64,000 nucleotides of DNA from contig JAQYVU010000001.1 in NCBI GenBank assembly GCA_030145385.1, forward strand, positions 1 through 64,000. The letters are read 5' to 3'. The translations under genes were made by a program, and so were the position numbers. The DNA is from Desulfococcaceae bacterium. GTDB taxonomy: Bacteria; Desulfobacterota; Desulfobacteria; Desulfobacterales; Desulfosalsimonadaceae. Below, piece after piece: positions 18,273 to 26,925 of the stretch. Below the pieces are notes generated by a model. That model was not told the DNA's origin. It saw only the letters and a list, made by a program, of their open reading frames with translations, and did no database searches. Every line of letters begins with the position of its first letter. Within the stretch, counting starts at the first letter, position 1.

Positions 18273-20561
18273 TCAGATGTCAGCCAGAATTTTTTTGGCC
18301 TGATCAGCTCCGGTGAAGTCATTGCTCAGTTTTAAGGCTTGTTCCAGAGCCGTTTTTGCCTGACGGGTTTCGCCTTTTTTGTAATACGCCATTCCCAGGT
18401 GATAATGCAGTGTCGCATTGTCAGGAAGAAGTCTGATGCTATCAGAAAAAGCATGTATGGCTTGTTCATAGAAACCTAATTTAACGTAAACCCATCCCAG
18501 AGTGTCTTTGACCCTCGGGTCTTGTGGCAGGATTTTTTTGGCTTTCTGGGCGAGTCTTAAGGCTTCATCCAGCTTTTTATCCTGATCCGCAAGCAGGTAG
18601 GCAAGATTGTTGGCTGCGGGCACAAAGTCCGGATTGATTTTTAACGCCTTCCGGTAATGGAGTTCAGCAAGATCCCATTGTTTTTTTATGGAAAAAATGA
18701 TGCCAAGCATCATATTCGGCATTTCCTGCCGGGTTCCGGCATTACTGCCGATGGCATTTTCATATTGTCGTATGGCTTTGTCTTCCCGGCCTTCGGAAAA
18801 GTATATTTTTGCCAGAGCGTAATACGGCGGCAAGTAATTTGGATTTGATATAATGGCAGACTTAAACGATTTTTCCGCTAAGGTGATATGATTTTGTGCT
18901 AAATATAATTTCCCTTTTAAATTATAAATGACAGCCTGTGAATAGGGTTGGTTTTTTAGTTTCTGAAGATTTTCATCACATCTGGCAATGGCATCATCAA
19001 TCATATTGTTTTCAAGCAATGTAGAAACAAGATTTACGAAAACGTTGATATCTGAATGACCTTTTGCCAGAGCAGCCTCAAAATTAGAGATTGCAGCGTC
19101 ATATTTTTGCTGTTGTTTGTCGAGTAACCCAAGCAGAAAGAAACCATCAGGATTTTGAGGGGACAGTTCAATTAAAGTTGAAAAATAATTTTTTGCCCGA
19201 TCAAACTGGTTTTCCTGCATGTAAAGATTGCCCAAAAGTTTTATTGCCTGATAATTTTCCGGCGCCAACTTGAGAATCGCCTCCGCTGATTCCTTTGCCT
19301 GCAAAAAGCTGTTTTCAGAAATAAATATTCCAGCGAGCATCAGCTTTGAGTTAATGTATTCCTGACTGGTTGTCGGAATCTTTCCGAATTCGATTTTGGC
19401 CAAATCGGATTCATTTTTCTTTAAATGCGAGATCCCTTTTAAATAATACAATTGGGGAGATTCCGGATTTTTCCGGATTAAACCGGAAATATAGGCAATG
19501 GCTTCGTCCCACTCAAATTTGGCAATTAAAGTTTCACTTTTAAGCATTTTAGCCGGCAAATAATCAGGATTTTTTTGAAGCATTATCTTTGTGTATTTTT
19601 CAGAATCTTTAATATTCTGGTTGGCTAAATGGAATCGGGCAAGATGAAGCAAAATACCAAGGTTGTCAGGTCGAATGGAGAGCGCTTTGTGATACATTGC
19701 CAGCGCTTGTTCGGGGCGGTGTATTGAATTATAAAAATTTGCAGCAAGAATATATGACTCAGGGTTTTGCGGGCTTAATTTAACGGCTTTCAGATATTCA
19801 GTCTCTGATTGTTCCCATTTAGCCATGTTGAAATACAGATTCCCAAGCAGAAGATGCAATTCTCTTTTATCCGGGTTTGCTAAAATGGAATTTTGCAAAA
19901 GGTGTTCTGCCTGGGAGTATTTTTGCTGATTGGAATATAAGTTAAAGAGAGCGATGATTGAATGAAAGGAAGAAGGATTATTTTTTTGAGCAGATTTGAG
20001 AAAGGCTTCCGCCTCATCAAAGTTTCCTTGTTTTATGAGAATGGCGGATAGGTTCAGGTAAGCCCGTACTTGTCTGATATCTTTGTTGATTATTATTTTT
20101 AATAAATGTGCTGAGCGGTCAAAGTCTTTTTCCATCTCAAAAAATTCGGCCAGGAGATAGTTCGCAGTCAGGTTGTCCGGATTGTTATGTAAAACTTTTT
20201 CTAATATCATTTTTGCTCTGACCGTTTCTCTGTTGAGCATATATAAAGTTGCAAGTTTTATTTGTACTTCCGGTTGATCAGGAGCGAGCTCAGTCGCTCT
20301 AACATATGCGTTTAATGATTCTGAAACTTTCCCCAGCTTCAGATAAACTTCACCAAGATTGGCATATGCACCCGCAAAATCAGGATCAATCTCAACAGCT
20401 TTTTCAAGAGCATTTTTTGCACATAAATAGTCTTTTTTGTCATAACAATTTTTAGCCTTGTCATAATATGCTATCTTCTGTTCTTTTTCGGAACAACTTG
20501 TAAAAAAACTGATTGTGACAAAAAGAATAAGAATGCTTCGGATACGGCTGTTTTTTATCAT
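18273..20561 (-). CDS. Large TPR-repeat lipoprotein (PrsT-like)
   Basis: This 762-residue protein has a signal peptide with lipobox FFTSC (Cys23), so it is probably an outer-membrane or periplasmic lipoprotein. The rest is a solenoid of about 20 TPR units, starting AYYDKAKNCYDKKDYLCAKN. The C-terminal part (KKILPQDPRVKDTLGWVYVK) closely resembles the PEP-CTERM/exosortase-system TPR lipoprotein called PrsT. No exosortase or PEP-CTERM protein was found in the window, so the link is by similarity only. Its place beside the export locus at 21073-31688 makes an assembly or secretion-scaffold role plausible. Confidence 0.75.
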   Translation of the reverse strand: MIKNSRIRSILILFVTISFFTSCSEKEQKIAYYDKAKNCYDKKDYLCAKNALEKAVEIDPDFAGAYANLGEVYLKLGKVSESLNAYVRATELAPDQPEVQIKLATLYMLNRETVRAKMILEKVLHNNPDNLTANYLLAEFFEMEKDFDRSAHLLKIIINKDIRQVRAYLNLSAILIKQGNFDEAEAFLKSAQKNNPSSFHSIIALFNLYSNQQKYSQAEHLLQNSILANPDKRELHLLLGNLYFNMAKWEQSETEYLKAVKLSPQNPESYILAANFYNSIHRPEQALAMYHKALSIRPDNLGILLHLARFHLANQNIKDSEKYTKIMLQKNPDYLPAKMLKSETLIAKFEWDEAIAYISGLIRKNPESPQLYYLKGISHLKKNESDLAKIEFGKIPTTSQEYINSKLMLAGIFISENSFLQAKESAEAILKLAPENYQAIKLLGNLYMQENQFDRAKNYFSTLIELSPQNPDGFFLLGLLDKQQQKYDAAISNFEAALAKGHSDINVFVNLVSTLLENNMIDDAIARCDENLQKLKNQPYSQAVIYNLKGKLYLAQNHITLAEKSFKSAIISNPNYLPPYYALAKIYFSEGREDKAIRQYENAIGSNAGTRQEMPNMMLGIIFSIKKQWDLAELHYRKALKINPDFVPAANNLAYLLADQDKKLDEALRLAQKAKKILPQDPRVKDTLGWVYVKLGFYEQAIHAFSDSIRLLPDNATLHYHLGMAYYKKGETRQAKTALEQALKLSNDFTGADQAKKILADI

Positions 20562-20681
20562 TTGTTTAATCCATTAACTTCAATGATTTTAAAATGTTGG
20601 CTTAACAAAAATATATTAGTAGATAAAAGCGATAAAATCAAGTGTGACATATATTCAAACCAGGTAAATCCGTTTTATGAT

Positions 20682-20707
20682 TATCTGCGTAAGTCTGCGG
20701 CTAATTT
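20682..20707 (+). repeat. Second copy of the 'ATCTGCG...GTCTGCGGCT' repeat arm
   Basis: The segment matches the right arm of the hairpin after topA (14920-14945) at most positions: TATCTGCGTAAGTCTGCGG then CTAATTTT. No inverted partner is seen here. It lies in the 5' region of the TPR lipoprotein gene. Confidence 0.5.
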
Positions 20708-20823
20708 TTTTTGATGGCATCATCTGTTTGATTTCCTTGCGGGTATGACTATATTTTTATGCGGAATCCGGAATTTGGGCTGACAAAAGGAGAAAAAATG
20801 AAAAACCATTACAAGAAGCTGAA

Positions 20824-21078
20824 AGGTAAAAAAAGTGAAAGCTCAAAGCTGAAAGGTAGATTCTTGATGCTTTTCGGGTATGAAGTTCTGGATGTATCGA
20901 AACGGGACACAGATTTTGCCGTTAAGGTAATAGCTCTTATATAAAGAATCAATGCAAGAAGAAAGCATTTTCGTTATTTGACCAGATTGCAACATCGGTT
21001 ACATCACAGCTTTCACTCACTAACGGTCGCGGCTCAGATTGCTTTGAACTTTCAACTTCTTCATTTCACTTTCTACCT
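20824..21078. repeat. Imperfect inverted repeats around a decayed S23 cassette
   Basis: Left-arm GTGAAAGCTCAAAG (20835-20848) is inverted at 21042-21056 (CTTTGAACTTTCAAC) with few mismatches. AGGTAAAAAAAGTGAA (from 20824) matches the inverse of TTCACTTTCTACCT (21065-21078). The arms bracket the four-helix-bundle pseudogene, and the right arm contains the stop codon of the LVIVD propeller gene. The layout parallels the intact cassette at 10991-11436. Confidence 0.55.
20867..21040 (+). pseudogene. Decayed four-helix bundle (S23) gene fragment
   Basis: An ATG at 20867 opens a frame reading MLFGYEVLDVSKRDTDFAVK, close to the start of the S23 subfamily that begins with FGYE.LDV.....DFAV. This frame stops at 20944. 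Downstream the other two frames continue the family pattern: first KHFRY (about 20964-20978), then LFDQIATSVTS (about 20974-21006). At least two frameshifts and loss of the C-terminal half therefore separate it from a working gene. It lies between inverted arms like those of the intact S23 cassette. Confidence 0.6.
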
Positions 21079-23073
21079 AATCGCCTGGATAAAACATCCG
21101 CCGCCACTGCTGCCGGTGCTTTGGCCCTCATTCGCACTGTCATCTTCAATGGCTAAATTTACAGCAACCACTCCGGACGGGCCATCAGCAAGAAATATAA
21201 AGATGTCTTCATTGTCGGTTGAAAAGCCGCTGAATACATCTGATGTAATTCCTATTGTATCGTAAGACCAGTTGGTTTCCTTTATCGGTAGCACAGGATT
21301 TGAAATGTTGGCAGTAAACAAACCCTTTTCGCCATCAGCAATAAACGCATAATCTCCTGAAACGGAAATTTTTGAAGCATAGCCGGGAGTGTTCAGGGAG
21401 GAAGCAAGTTTCGGGTTTAATTCATTACTGATGTCAATGACAGCGATTCCCTGGTTGCCATCAGCAATATAGGCATAATTTAGAATAACAGATAATCCTT
21501 CAGCAATGCCGGGTGTATCAATTGAGGAAAGAATATTCGGGTTTAATTTGTCCGTAATATCAATAATCATCATACCATTGCTTCCATTGGCGATATAGGC
21601 ATAATTGCCGGATATTTTGACATCATTAATTTCTCCCTGAATGCCAACGGATGCGATAAGAAAAGGTGATGATTTATCAGATATATTTATAATCGATAAT
21701 CCCTGATCCACACCGGCAACATAGGCATAATTATCTGCCACATCAACCCGAATTGAATTCCCGGGTATTGCACTGGATCCGGTTATTTCAGGCGTTGATT
21801 TGTCTGAAAGACTGATAATCTGCAAGCCCTGATCGCCATCAGCGATAAACGCGAAATCGTCTTTCACTGTAACATCATTTGCCGTCCCGGGGGTTTTGCA
21901 AAAACCCGTTAATGAATACTGAATGCTTTGGGAGGAAACTGACATATGAAGAATTCGCAATCCTTCCGATTCGGGTGTGCTGCCGACCTGATTGTCTACT
22001 GCATAAAGATAATTCCCTGAAATATCAATTGCAACAGCATCCGCCGGGGTGTCATATGAGGCAATTTGATTCATGTTTGATTTATCGGTAATATCAATTT
22101 TATGCATGCCGGTTTGTTCACTGGTGATAAAAAGCGTATTTTCATCAGTCCCAAAACTGATACCGGTTGCCCCGGTATCCGAATAAACCCATGCCGGATT
22201 ATCCACTGGTGCTGTTTTATCGGTAATATCAAGTCCTCTGATACCTTTTGAAGCATAGCCAATATAGGCAAAATCGTCATTTGCACGGATCGCGATTTCT
22301 CCACCGTCATTCGCATATGCACTCGCTTCCGTTGGATTTTGCGGATCTGAAATATCAATAATTTCAATTCCGCTTCCTTCAAGCGCTGTATACAAATAAG
22401 TGCCTGAAATCATGAGGTCACGTGCTCCGGCTAATCCAATCAGCTTGATTCCCTTTGCCTGATCCGGTTCACTGACATCAATCACATGAACCCCATTGAT
22501 CAGATCCGCCACCCATGCATAGTCGCCTGAAACGAAAATATCCATCGCGTATGTATAACCCCAGGCACCGGGAAGGGCAACTTCGCTCAGAAGGACCGGT
22601 TCGTCGGGGTTTGTTATATCAAGAACAAGAACACCACCCAGGCCGCATGCCAGGTACGCGATTTGATTTTCGACATATACGCCGTTGATTTCAATGGAAT
22701 CATTGTCCGGATAAAAATAAGACCCGGCAATAGCGGGATTTTCCGGATCAGATAAATCAATCATCCGGAGCCCGTCATTTTTACAGGCAGCATAAAGAAA
22801 GTTGTCATCACGGGCATAAAAAATACTGCCGATTTGACCGGATTCTGTTACGGAAAAGAGGGTAATCAGATCTAAATCGGAATCCAATACACTGATTTGC
22901 TCTCCATCCCCCATGAATACAAGATCCCTGGCTGTATCGACAGCAATTGCCTTGGTTGGATGAAACGGCCATTGAGCGACAAGTTGGGCGGATTTTGTTA
23001 TCGTTTCACCGGTTACAGATGAAGTAAACAGATAAAAAAATATCAGAATAAAATATATGATTTTCAGTTTCAT
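21073..23073 (-). CDS. Secreted LVIVD-repeat beta-propeller protein
   Basis: This 666-residue protein has a signal peptide (about 1-22) followed by about a dozen repeats of roughly 45 residues. They follow the LVIVD pattern, for example LRMIDLSDPENPAIAGSY and VLVLDITNPDEPVLLSEV, which form beta-propellers, often on cell-surface proteins. The C-terminus is STGSSGGGCFIQAIR. The GGGCFI string resembles the CFI-box C-terminal sorting signal, but only four residues follow it. Its stop codon lies in the inverted repeat of the neighbouring decayed cassette, so the tail may have been shortened. It is the last gene of the export locus, 30 bp after the next propeller gene. Confidence 0.75.
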   Translation of the reverse strand: MKLKIIYFILIFFYLFTSSVTGETITKSAQLVAQWPFHPTKAIAVDTARDLVFMGDGEQISVLDSDLDLITLFSVTESGQIGSIFYARDDNFLYAACKNDGLRMIDLSDPENPAIAGSYFYPDNDSIEINGVYVENQIAYLACGLGGVLVLDITNPDEPVLLSEVALPGAWGYTYAMDIFVSGDYAWVADLINGVHVIDVSEPDQAKGIKLIGLAGARDLMISGTYLYTALEGSGIEIIDISDPQNPTEASAYANDGGEIAIRANDDFAYIGYASKGIRGLDITDKTAPVDNPAWVYSDTGATGISFGTDENTLFITSEQTGMHKIDITDKSNMNQIASYDTPADAVAIDISGNYLYAVDNQVGSTPESEGLRILHMSVSSQSIQYSLTGFCKTPGTANDVTVKDDFAFIADGDQGLQIISLSDKSTPEITGSSAIPGNSIRVDVADNYAYVAGVDQGLSIINISDKSSPFLIASVGIQGEINDVKISGNYAYIANGSNGMMIIDITDKLNPNILSSIDTPGIAEGLSVILNYAYIADGNQGIAVIDISNELNPKLASSLNTPGYASKISVSGDYAFIADGEKGLFTANISNPVLPIKETNWSYDTIGITSDVFSGFSTDNEDIFIFLADGPSGVVAVNLAIEDDSANEGQSTGSSGGGCFIQAIR

Positions 23074-23103
23074 TATTAGTTTCCTGAAAGGTATTATATT
23101 GTT

Positions 23104-24756
23104 TTACGGGATATCAACTTCAATTCTTAAAAATTCCGGGCCTGGCTCGCGCATCGCAATTGTGTGAAAATGGCTGTCTGAATCAAAAATAATGGGTGTG
23201 CCTCTCATAAACCCCCCGTATGTTCCTGGCAGTTGTTTGCCGTCAACCACCAGGCACCATTTTTCATTAATGGTCAACGCATGATAGGCAATGTGTTTTC
23301 CGTCCGGACTGAAAGCAGGCATTCCCAAAATAGTGCATATGGGATGCTTTTTTCCGTCAACAACCATAAGTGTTTTTCCCTGGTCAATCATTGTCGCATA
23401 GGCCATCCGTTTTGAGTCCGGGCTGAAATTATAATCTTTGATGGCAAAGTAAAATTGTGTTTGTTCATGTCCGTTGACAACCGTCACCCATTTTCGGTGG
23501 TTTTTATTTAATGCCCGGTACACGACTGTTTTTGAATCAGGGCTGAAATAAGGTTCCCCCACGGATTTGTAGACTTTTCCGGGTATCCCGTCTACTACGA
23601 TCCTGCCACCTTCATCATCAGCAGCTGAAAACGCATATCGTTTGGAGTCCGGACTGAATTTAAATGGTTGGATATTTGTATAGGGCTCACTTTTTAAATC
23701 ATCCACGATGCAGTAAATTTTTTTATCGTCAGCTGCCGTGTATGCGTACCTGGATGAATCCGGACTAAAAGCGAAATATAAAATAGAATCAAAAGAAGGG
23801 CTGATATTGTTATCTATGTCTATATGCCAGTCATTATTATCAGCAAAAGGACAGGCAAACCTTTTAGAGTCCTGGCTGAACAAAGGCAGGCCGATTCTCT
23901 CATGTGCTCTAACTTCCTTCATATTGCGGACTAAAATCAATTTTTTCTCCTTGAATGCTACAAAGGCAAATTGTTTACAATCAGAACTACTCATAACGGC
24001 AAAGATGCCGTCATAAGTTTGGCTTTCTACACCATCATAAACAAGACACCATTTTTCTTTTAGTCCTTTTTTTTCAATACGGGCTTTATAAACATGATGC
24101 AGGGAATCCTTTGAAAAAGATACTTCTTGTATAAAATTATATTTCTTTTGTTTTTTGCCGTCTAAAACCAGGAAACAGCTATTATCGTTAAATGCCACAT
24201 ATGCTAAATGCCTTGAGTCAGGGCTGAATGTCATATTTTTTTTCAATGGGATACCGTCATAAAAAGGGCCAGGTTTTCCATCAACAACTATGCATTGCTT
24301 TTTACCTCTGACTGCGCGATACGCGTACCTGGATTCATCCGGACTGAATATAAACTGATCGACGGCATCAAATGAAGGATCGGCTTTTCCGTCAATAACA
24401 ACAAAAACATTTTTTCCATTTTTACCGCTGGCTGCGATATATGCATGTCTATGATTAAAAGATCCGAATATCGGGGTTGTGGGGTGAATCGCATAGTAAT
24501 GAGGGCTGGTTGAATTATTTAGCCTTACGATGTTTTCTTTTTTATCATTAACCGCGACATACGTTATATTTTTTATGTCCTGACTGTATTTTAATGATTT
24601 CGGTATGATCGAAAAACCTTCAGGAACCGATCCTAAGGAAATAACTTTTTCATTAGGTTGTGTTTGCAGGGCAGGACTGTCATCCGCAGCAGCATAATTA
24701 AGGAAAAAAAGAAGTGTAAAAAATATAATCCGGATTATAAGTATCTTTTTCCGCAT
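23104..24756 (-). CDS. Secreted PD40/TolB-like beta-propeller protein
   Basis: This 550-residue protein has a signal peptide (about 1-24, ending AAADD). It then has about ten repeats of the form FSPDSKRYAFSAADDEGGRI, each pairing an FSPDS motif with a VVDGK/PxY segment. This is the PD40 (TolB-like) propeller pattern. The role is likely binding or scaffolding in the periplasm or at the surface; no catalytic site is visible. It sits 30 bp upstream of the LVIVD propeller, so the two are likely co-expressed. The tandem repeats make local alignments ambiguous, but the frame is intact. Confidence 0.7.
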   Translation of the reverse strand: MRKKILIIRIIFFTLLFFLNYAAADDSPALQTQPNEKVISLGSVPEGFSIIPKSLKYSQDIKNITYVAVNDKKENIVRLNNSTSPHYYAIHPTTPIFGSFNHRHAYIAASGKNGKNVFVVIDGKADPSFDAVDQFIFSPDESRYAYRAVRGKKQCIVVDGKPGPFYDGIPLKKNMTFSPDSRHLAYVAFNDNSCFLVLDGKKQKKYNFIQEVSFSKDSLHHVYKARIEKKGLKEKWCLVYDGVESQTYDGIFAVMSSSDCKQFAFVAFKEKKLILVRNMKEVRAHERIGLPLFSQDSKRFACPFADNNDWHIDIDNNISPSFDSILYFAFSPDSSRYAYTAADDKKIYCIVDDLKSEPYTNIQPFKFSPDSKRYAFSAADDEGGRIVVDGIPGKVYKSVGEPYFSPDSKTVVYRALNKNHRKWVTVVNGHEQTQFYFAIKDYNFSPDSKRMAYATMIDQGKTLMVVDGKKHPICTILGMPAFSPDGKHIAYHALTINEKWCLVVDGKQLPGTYGGFMRGTPIIFDSDSHFHTIAMREPGPEFLRIEVDIP

Positions 24757-24975
24757 AATTTATCGAAACTCCATTTTTATGATTTAAATTTAATATTATT
24801 TGAGATAATCAGGGTTTTTTCAAACATTTTAAATAATATTAGAAGTAGATGAATGATGTCAATAGCTGGTTAAATGATAAAGACATGATGTGTCAGAGGA
24901 AACGATCACCAATTTAGCATAGAGCAAAAAAAGGTTTGAAATAAATGCGGTACAAGTTTGCTGGTGTTGGATTAT

Positions 24976-25019
24976 GCTTTGATCGGCGGATTACGCTTCG
25001 CTAATCCGCCGATCAAAGC
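24976..25019. repeat. REP palindrome A (18-bp perfect stem)
   Basis: An 18-bp arm (24976-24993) is perfectly inverted at 25002-25019 around an 8-nt loop CGCTTCGC. The inner core (GGCGGATTA, loop, TAATCCGCC) is the same REP found at 34567, 37476 and 38116 around the RAYT gene. Here the stem is extended by GATCAAAGC. It lies 26 bp after the FadL-like gene stop and may also end its transcript. Confidence 0.8.
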
Positions 25020-25045
25020 GGAGTGACAATCAAAAAAATCCGCGT

Positions 25046-26863
25046 TTAATGCTTTTCCTCGGGCATGTCAGATGTATCATGCCCGTCAGTTGATGAGCCA
25101 GTTTTCAAATCATCACCTTCAGCGGGTGTCTTTTTCAGAAATTCAAAAGGTTTTTTCAGCAGATGGATAAGATGCCCGATTGCTTCATGCTGTTTGTGCA
25201 TCAAATGCTTCTGGTGCTCGATAAACGCATGAAACGGCATTTGAACGCCAAAGGAAAGATTCCAGACATATGTTTTCTGTTCAATGTCCAGGCCGGCATA
25301 GGGGTTGTAAACCGGGTTCCAGAAATCAGTGGAGTTCGCATTGGTACTGGTGTTGTTGGGGGTTTTATGGGACGGATTGAATAGGCAGCCGAGTGCGAGA
25401 TCAAGTTTTACGCCATGGGGAAGATTTATACCGGCCCCAATACCGACATTATGAAGATCCGGAACAAAATACATGGAGTCGAACAAATTATCCTGAACCG
25501 ATGTGGGCCGGTACTCATAGCCGCAGCGTAATTCTACTTTTCGGTTCAGCTGGTATTCCAGTGCCGTACTCCAGTGAATTGTATCTTCAAGATTACGTTT
25601 AGCTATCATGGTTCGATGACCGCCGGTATAGCCGAGCATTTTAACCAGCTGAAACATCTGGATGTCCTGGTCAAAATTGAAAGTGTCCTGGCGGATGACG
25701 GACCAGTTGTTCCAGTGAATATCAAAAAGTACCTTCAATCGCTTGGTGGGTTTAAGCATAATTCCTGCCTGTGCCCGCGCTGCAAATTTTTGAACACCCG
25801 TAAGCGTTCCGGATTGATATGGAACCGCCCCGGTCGGCAACCCGAACATTGCGCTGGTAATCAGCAGCAACGGAGAACTGCCCTGCCATGCCATCATTTT
25901 CTGCCATTGCTCACTGTAGCGAAAATTATATCCGCCGGTTAAATGGGACGTGATTTCACTCTGATACACCAGGCCAAATGAAAACCATTTTTTGGGCGTC
26001 CAGTGCAGTCCTAAGTTGTAATTGGGGGTAAAATCATCACGAATCTGAAAATCCAATGTTGCCGGCGATTCGTAAGGCCCCATGCCGCCGCCAAACCATG
26101 GGGGCGGCAGAGTGAGTTCGGATAAAACCGGAATTTCGAGGTTCGCTGTGGCATCACCCAACACCCGCGTCAAAGCCACCATTTCATTGGGCGCCCGCAT
26201 GTTCAGGCGAAGACCCATAGCTGTCTGGCCGGTACCGACGGCCAAACCTACCGCCAGCGTCGGTGTTGCCTGAAAGCTGACCGCCGGGGCTGCGTAAACC
26301 ATATGCTGGATATAAATGGTCCGGGCTCCGTAATTATTATAACTATCGCTTTTATGGTTCATGCCGCCGCCAAGCGGTGCATAGTTTGCAATTGCAAAGG
26401 TCCATTTGGACCCGGGTTTTCGCACGGACAGGCCGGCACCTGGCGCAATGAGAAAATTGATTTTATCATCATAAATGGGGACGTACATGACACCGCTGGA
26501 GTTGGTGTCCTCGGTTCCGGCCACCGGGTCATGTTCCTGGCCTTCCTGGGGGCCCCACTGGCCGAAAAAACCTTCAAATTCCGGATCTGCTTCAAATTTG
26601 TGGGTGACCTTCAGGAGGGGGAAGGTGAACCCCTGTAAAAACATTTTGCCTTCCGGCATAGAGGACAACCCGGCTGGATTACAATGTATTGACATGATTC
26701 CGGGCGGTTCTGCTGTAACGGTGTTTGCCATTGATATCGATTTCGTACAAATTGCCATTTGTTCGACAAATGTGGCAAAGCTATTCCTTGGATGGAAAAG
26801 AAAAATCCCTAAGCCGATAATGAATATCAGGGAGAATGATAATTTATGAGTAAACTTTAGCAA
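25046..26863 (-). CDS. FadL/OmpP1-family outer-membrane protein
   Basis: This protein of about 605 residues has a signal segment followed by SISMANTVTAEPPGIMSIHC then NPAGLSSM, the N-terminal hatch pattern of the FadL/OmpP1/TodX family. Many alternating beta strands follow. These 14-strand barrels carry hydrophobic ligands across the outer membrane. A long charged tail (after about 560) is unusual. The TTG at 26863 is preferred because GAGGAG lies 8 nt upstream; a TTG at 26884 would add seven residues. It follows the SPOR/barrel gene by 62 bp in the export locus, so its substrate may belong to that system rather than be a fatty acid (inference). Confidence 0.8.
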   Translation of the reverse strand: MLKFTHKLSFSLIFIIGLGIFLFHPRNSFATFVEQMAICTKSISMANTVTAEPPGIMSIHCNPAGLSSMPEGKMFLQGFTFPLLKVTHKFEADPEFEGFFGQWGPQEGQEHDPVAGTEDTNSSGVMYVPIYDDKINFLIAPGAGLSVRKPGSKWTFAIANYAPLGGGMNHKSDSYNNYGARTIYIQHMVYAAPAVSFQATPTLAVGLAVGTGQTAMGLRLNMRAPNEMVALTRVLGDATANLEIPVLSELTLPPPWFGGGMGPYESPATLDFQIRDDFTPNYNLGLHWTPKKWFSFGLVYQSEITSHLTGGYNFRYSEQWQKMMAWQGSSPLLLITSAMFGLPTGAVPYQSGTLTGVQKFAARAQAGIMLKPTKRLKVLFDIHWNNWSVIRQDTFNFDQDIQMFQLVKMLGYTGGHRTMIAKRNLEDTIHWSTALEYQLNRKVELRCGYEYRPTSVQDNLFDSMYFVPDLHNVGIGAGINLPHGVKLDLALGCLFNPSHKTPNNTSTNANSTDFWNPVYNPYAGLDIEQKTYVWNLSFGVQMPFHAFIEHQKHLMHKQHEAIGHLIHLLKKPFEFLKKTPAEGDDLKTGSSTDGHDTSDMPEEKH

Positions 26864-26925
26864 CTCCTGGTCTCCTCTGAGCAACTTCCTGCTGGATGGT
26901 CGAAAAAAAGACAGGCTCAGTAATC

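Noticed and set aside
18273-20561. Exosortase/PEP-CTERM system
   Set aside because: The TPR lipoprotein resembles PrsT, but no exosortase and no PEP-CTERM tail was found in the window.
20759-20944. 61-residue plus-strand frame as a small gene
   Set aside because: Its C-terminal part is the first block of a frameshifted S23 gene and its N-terminal part is repeat arm, so it was called a pseudogene.
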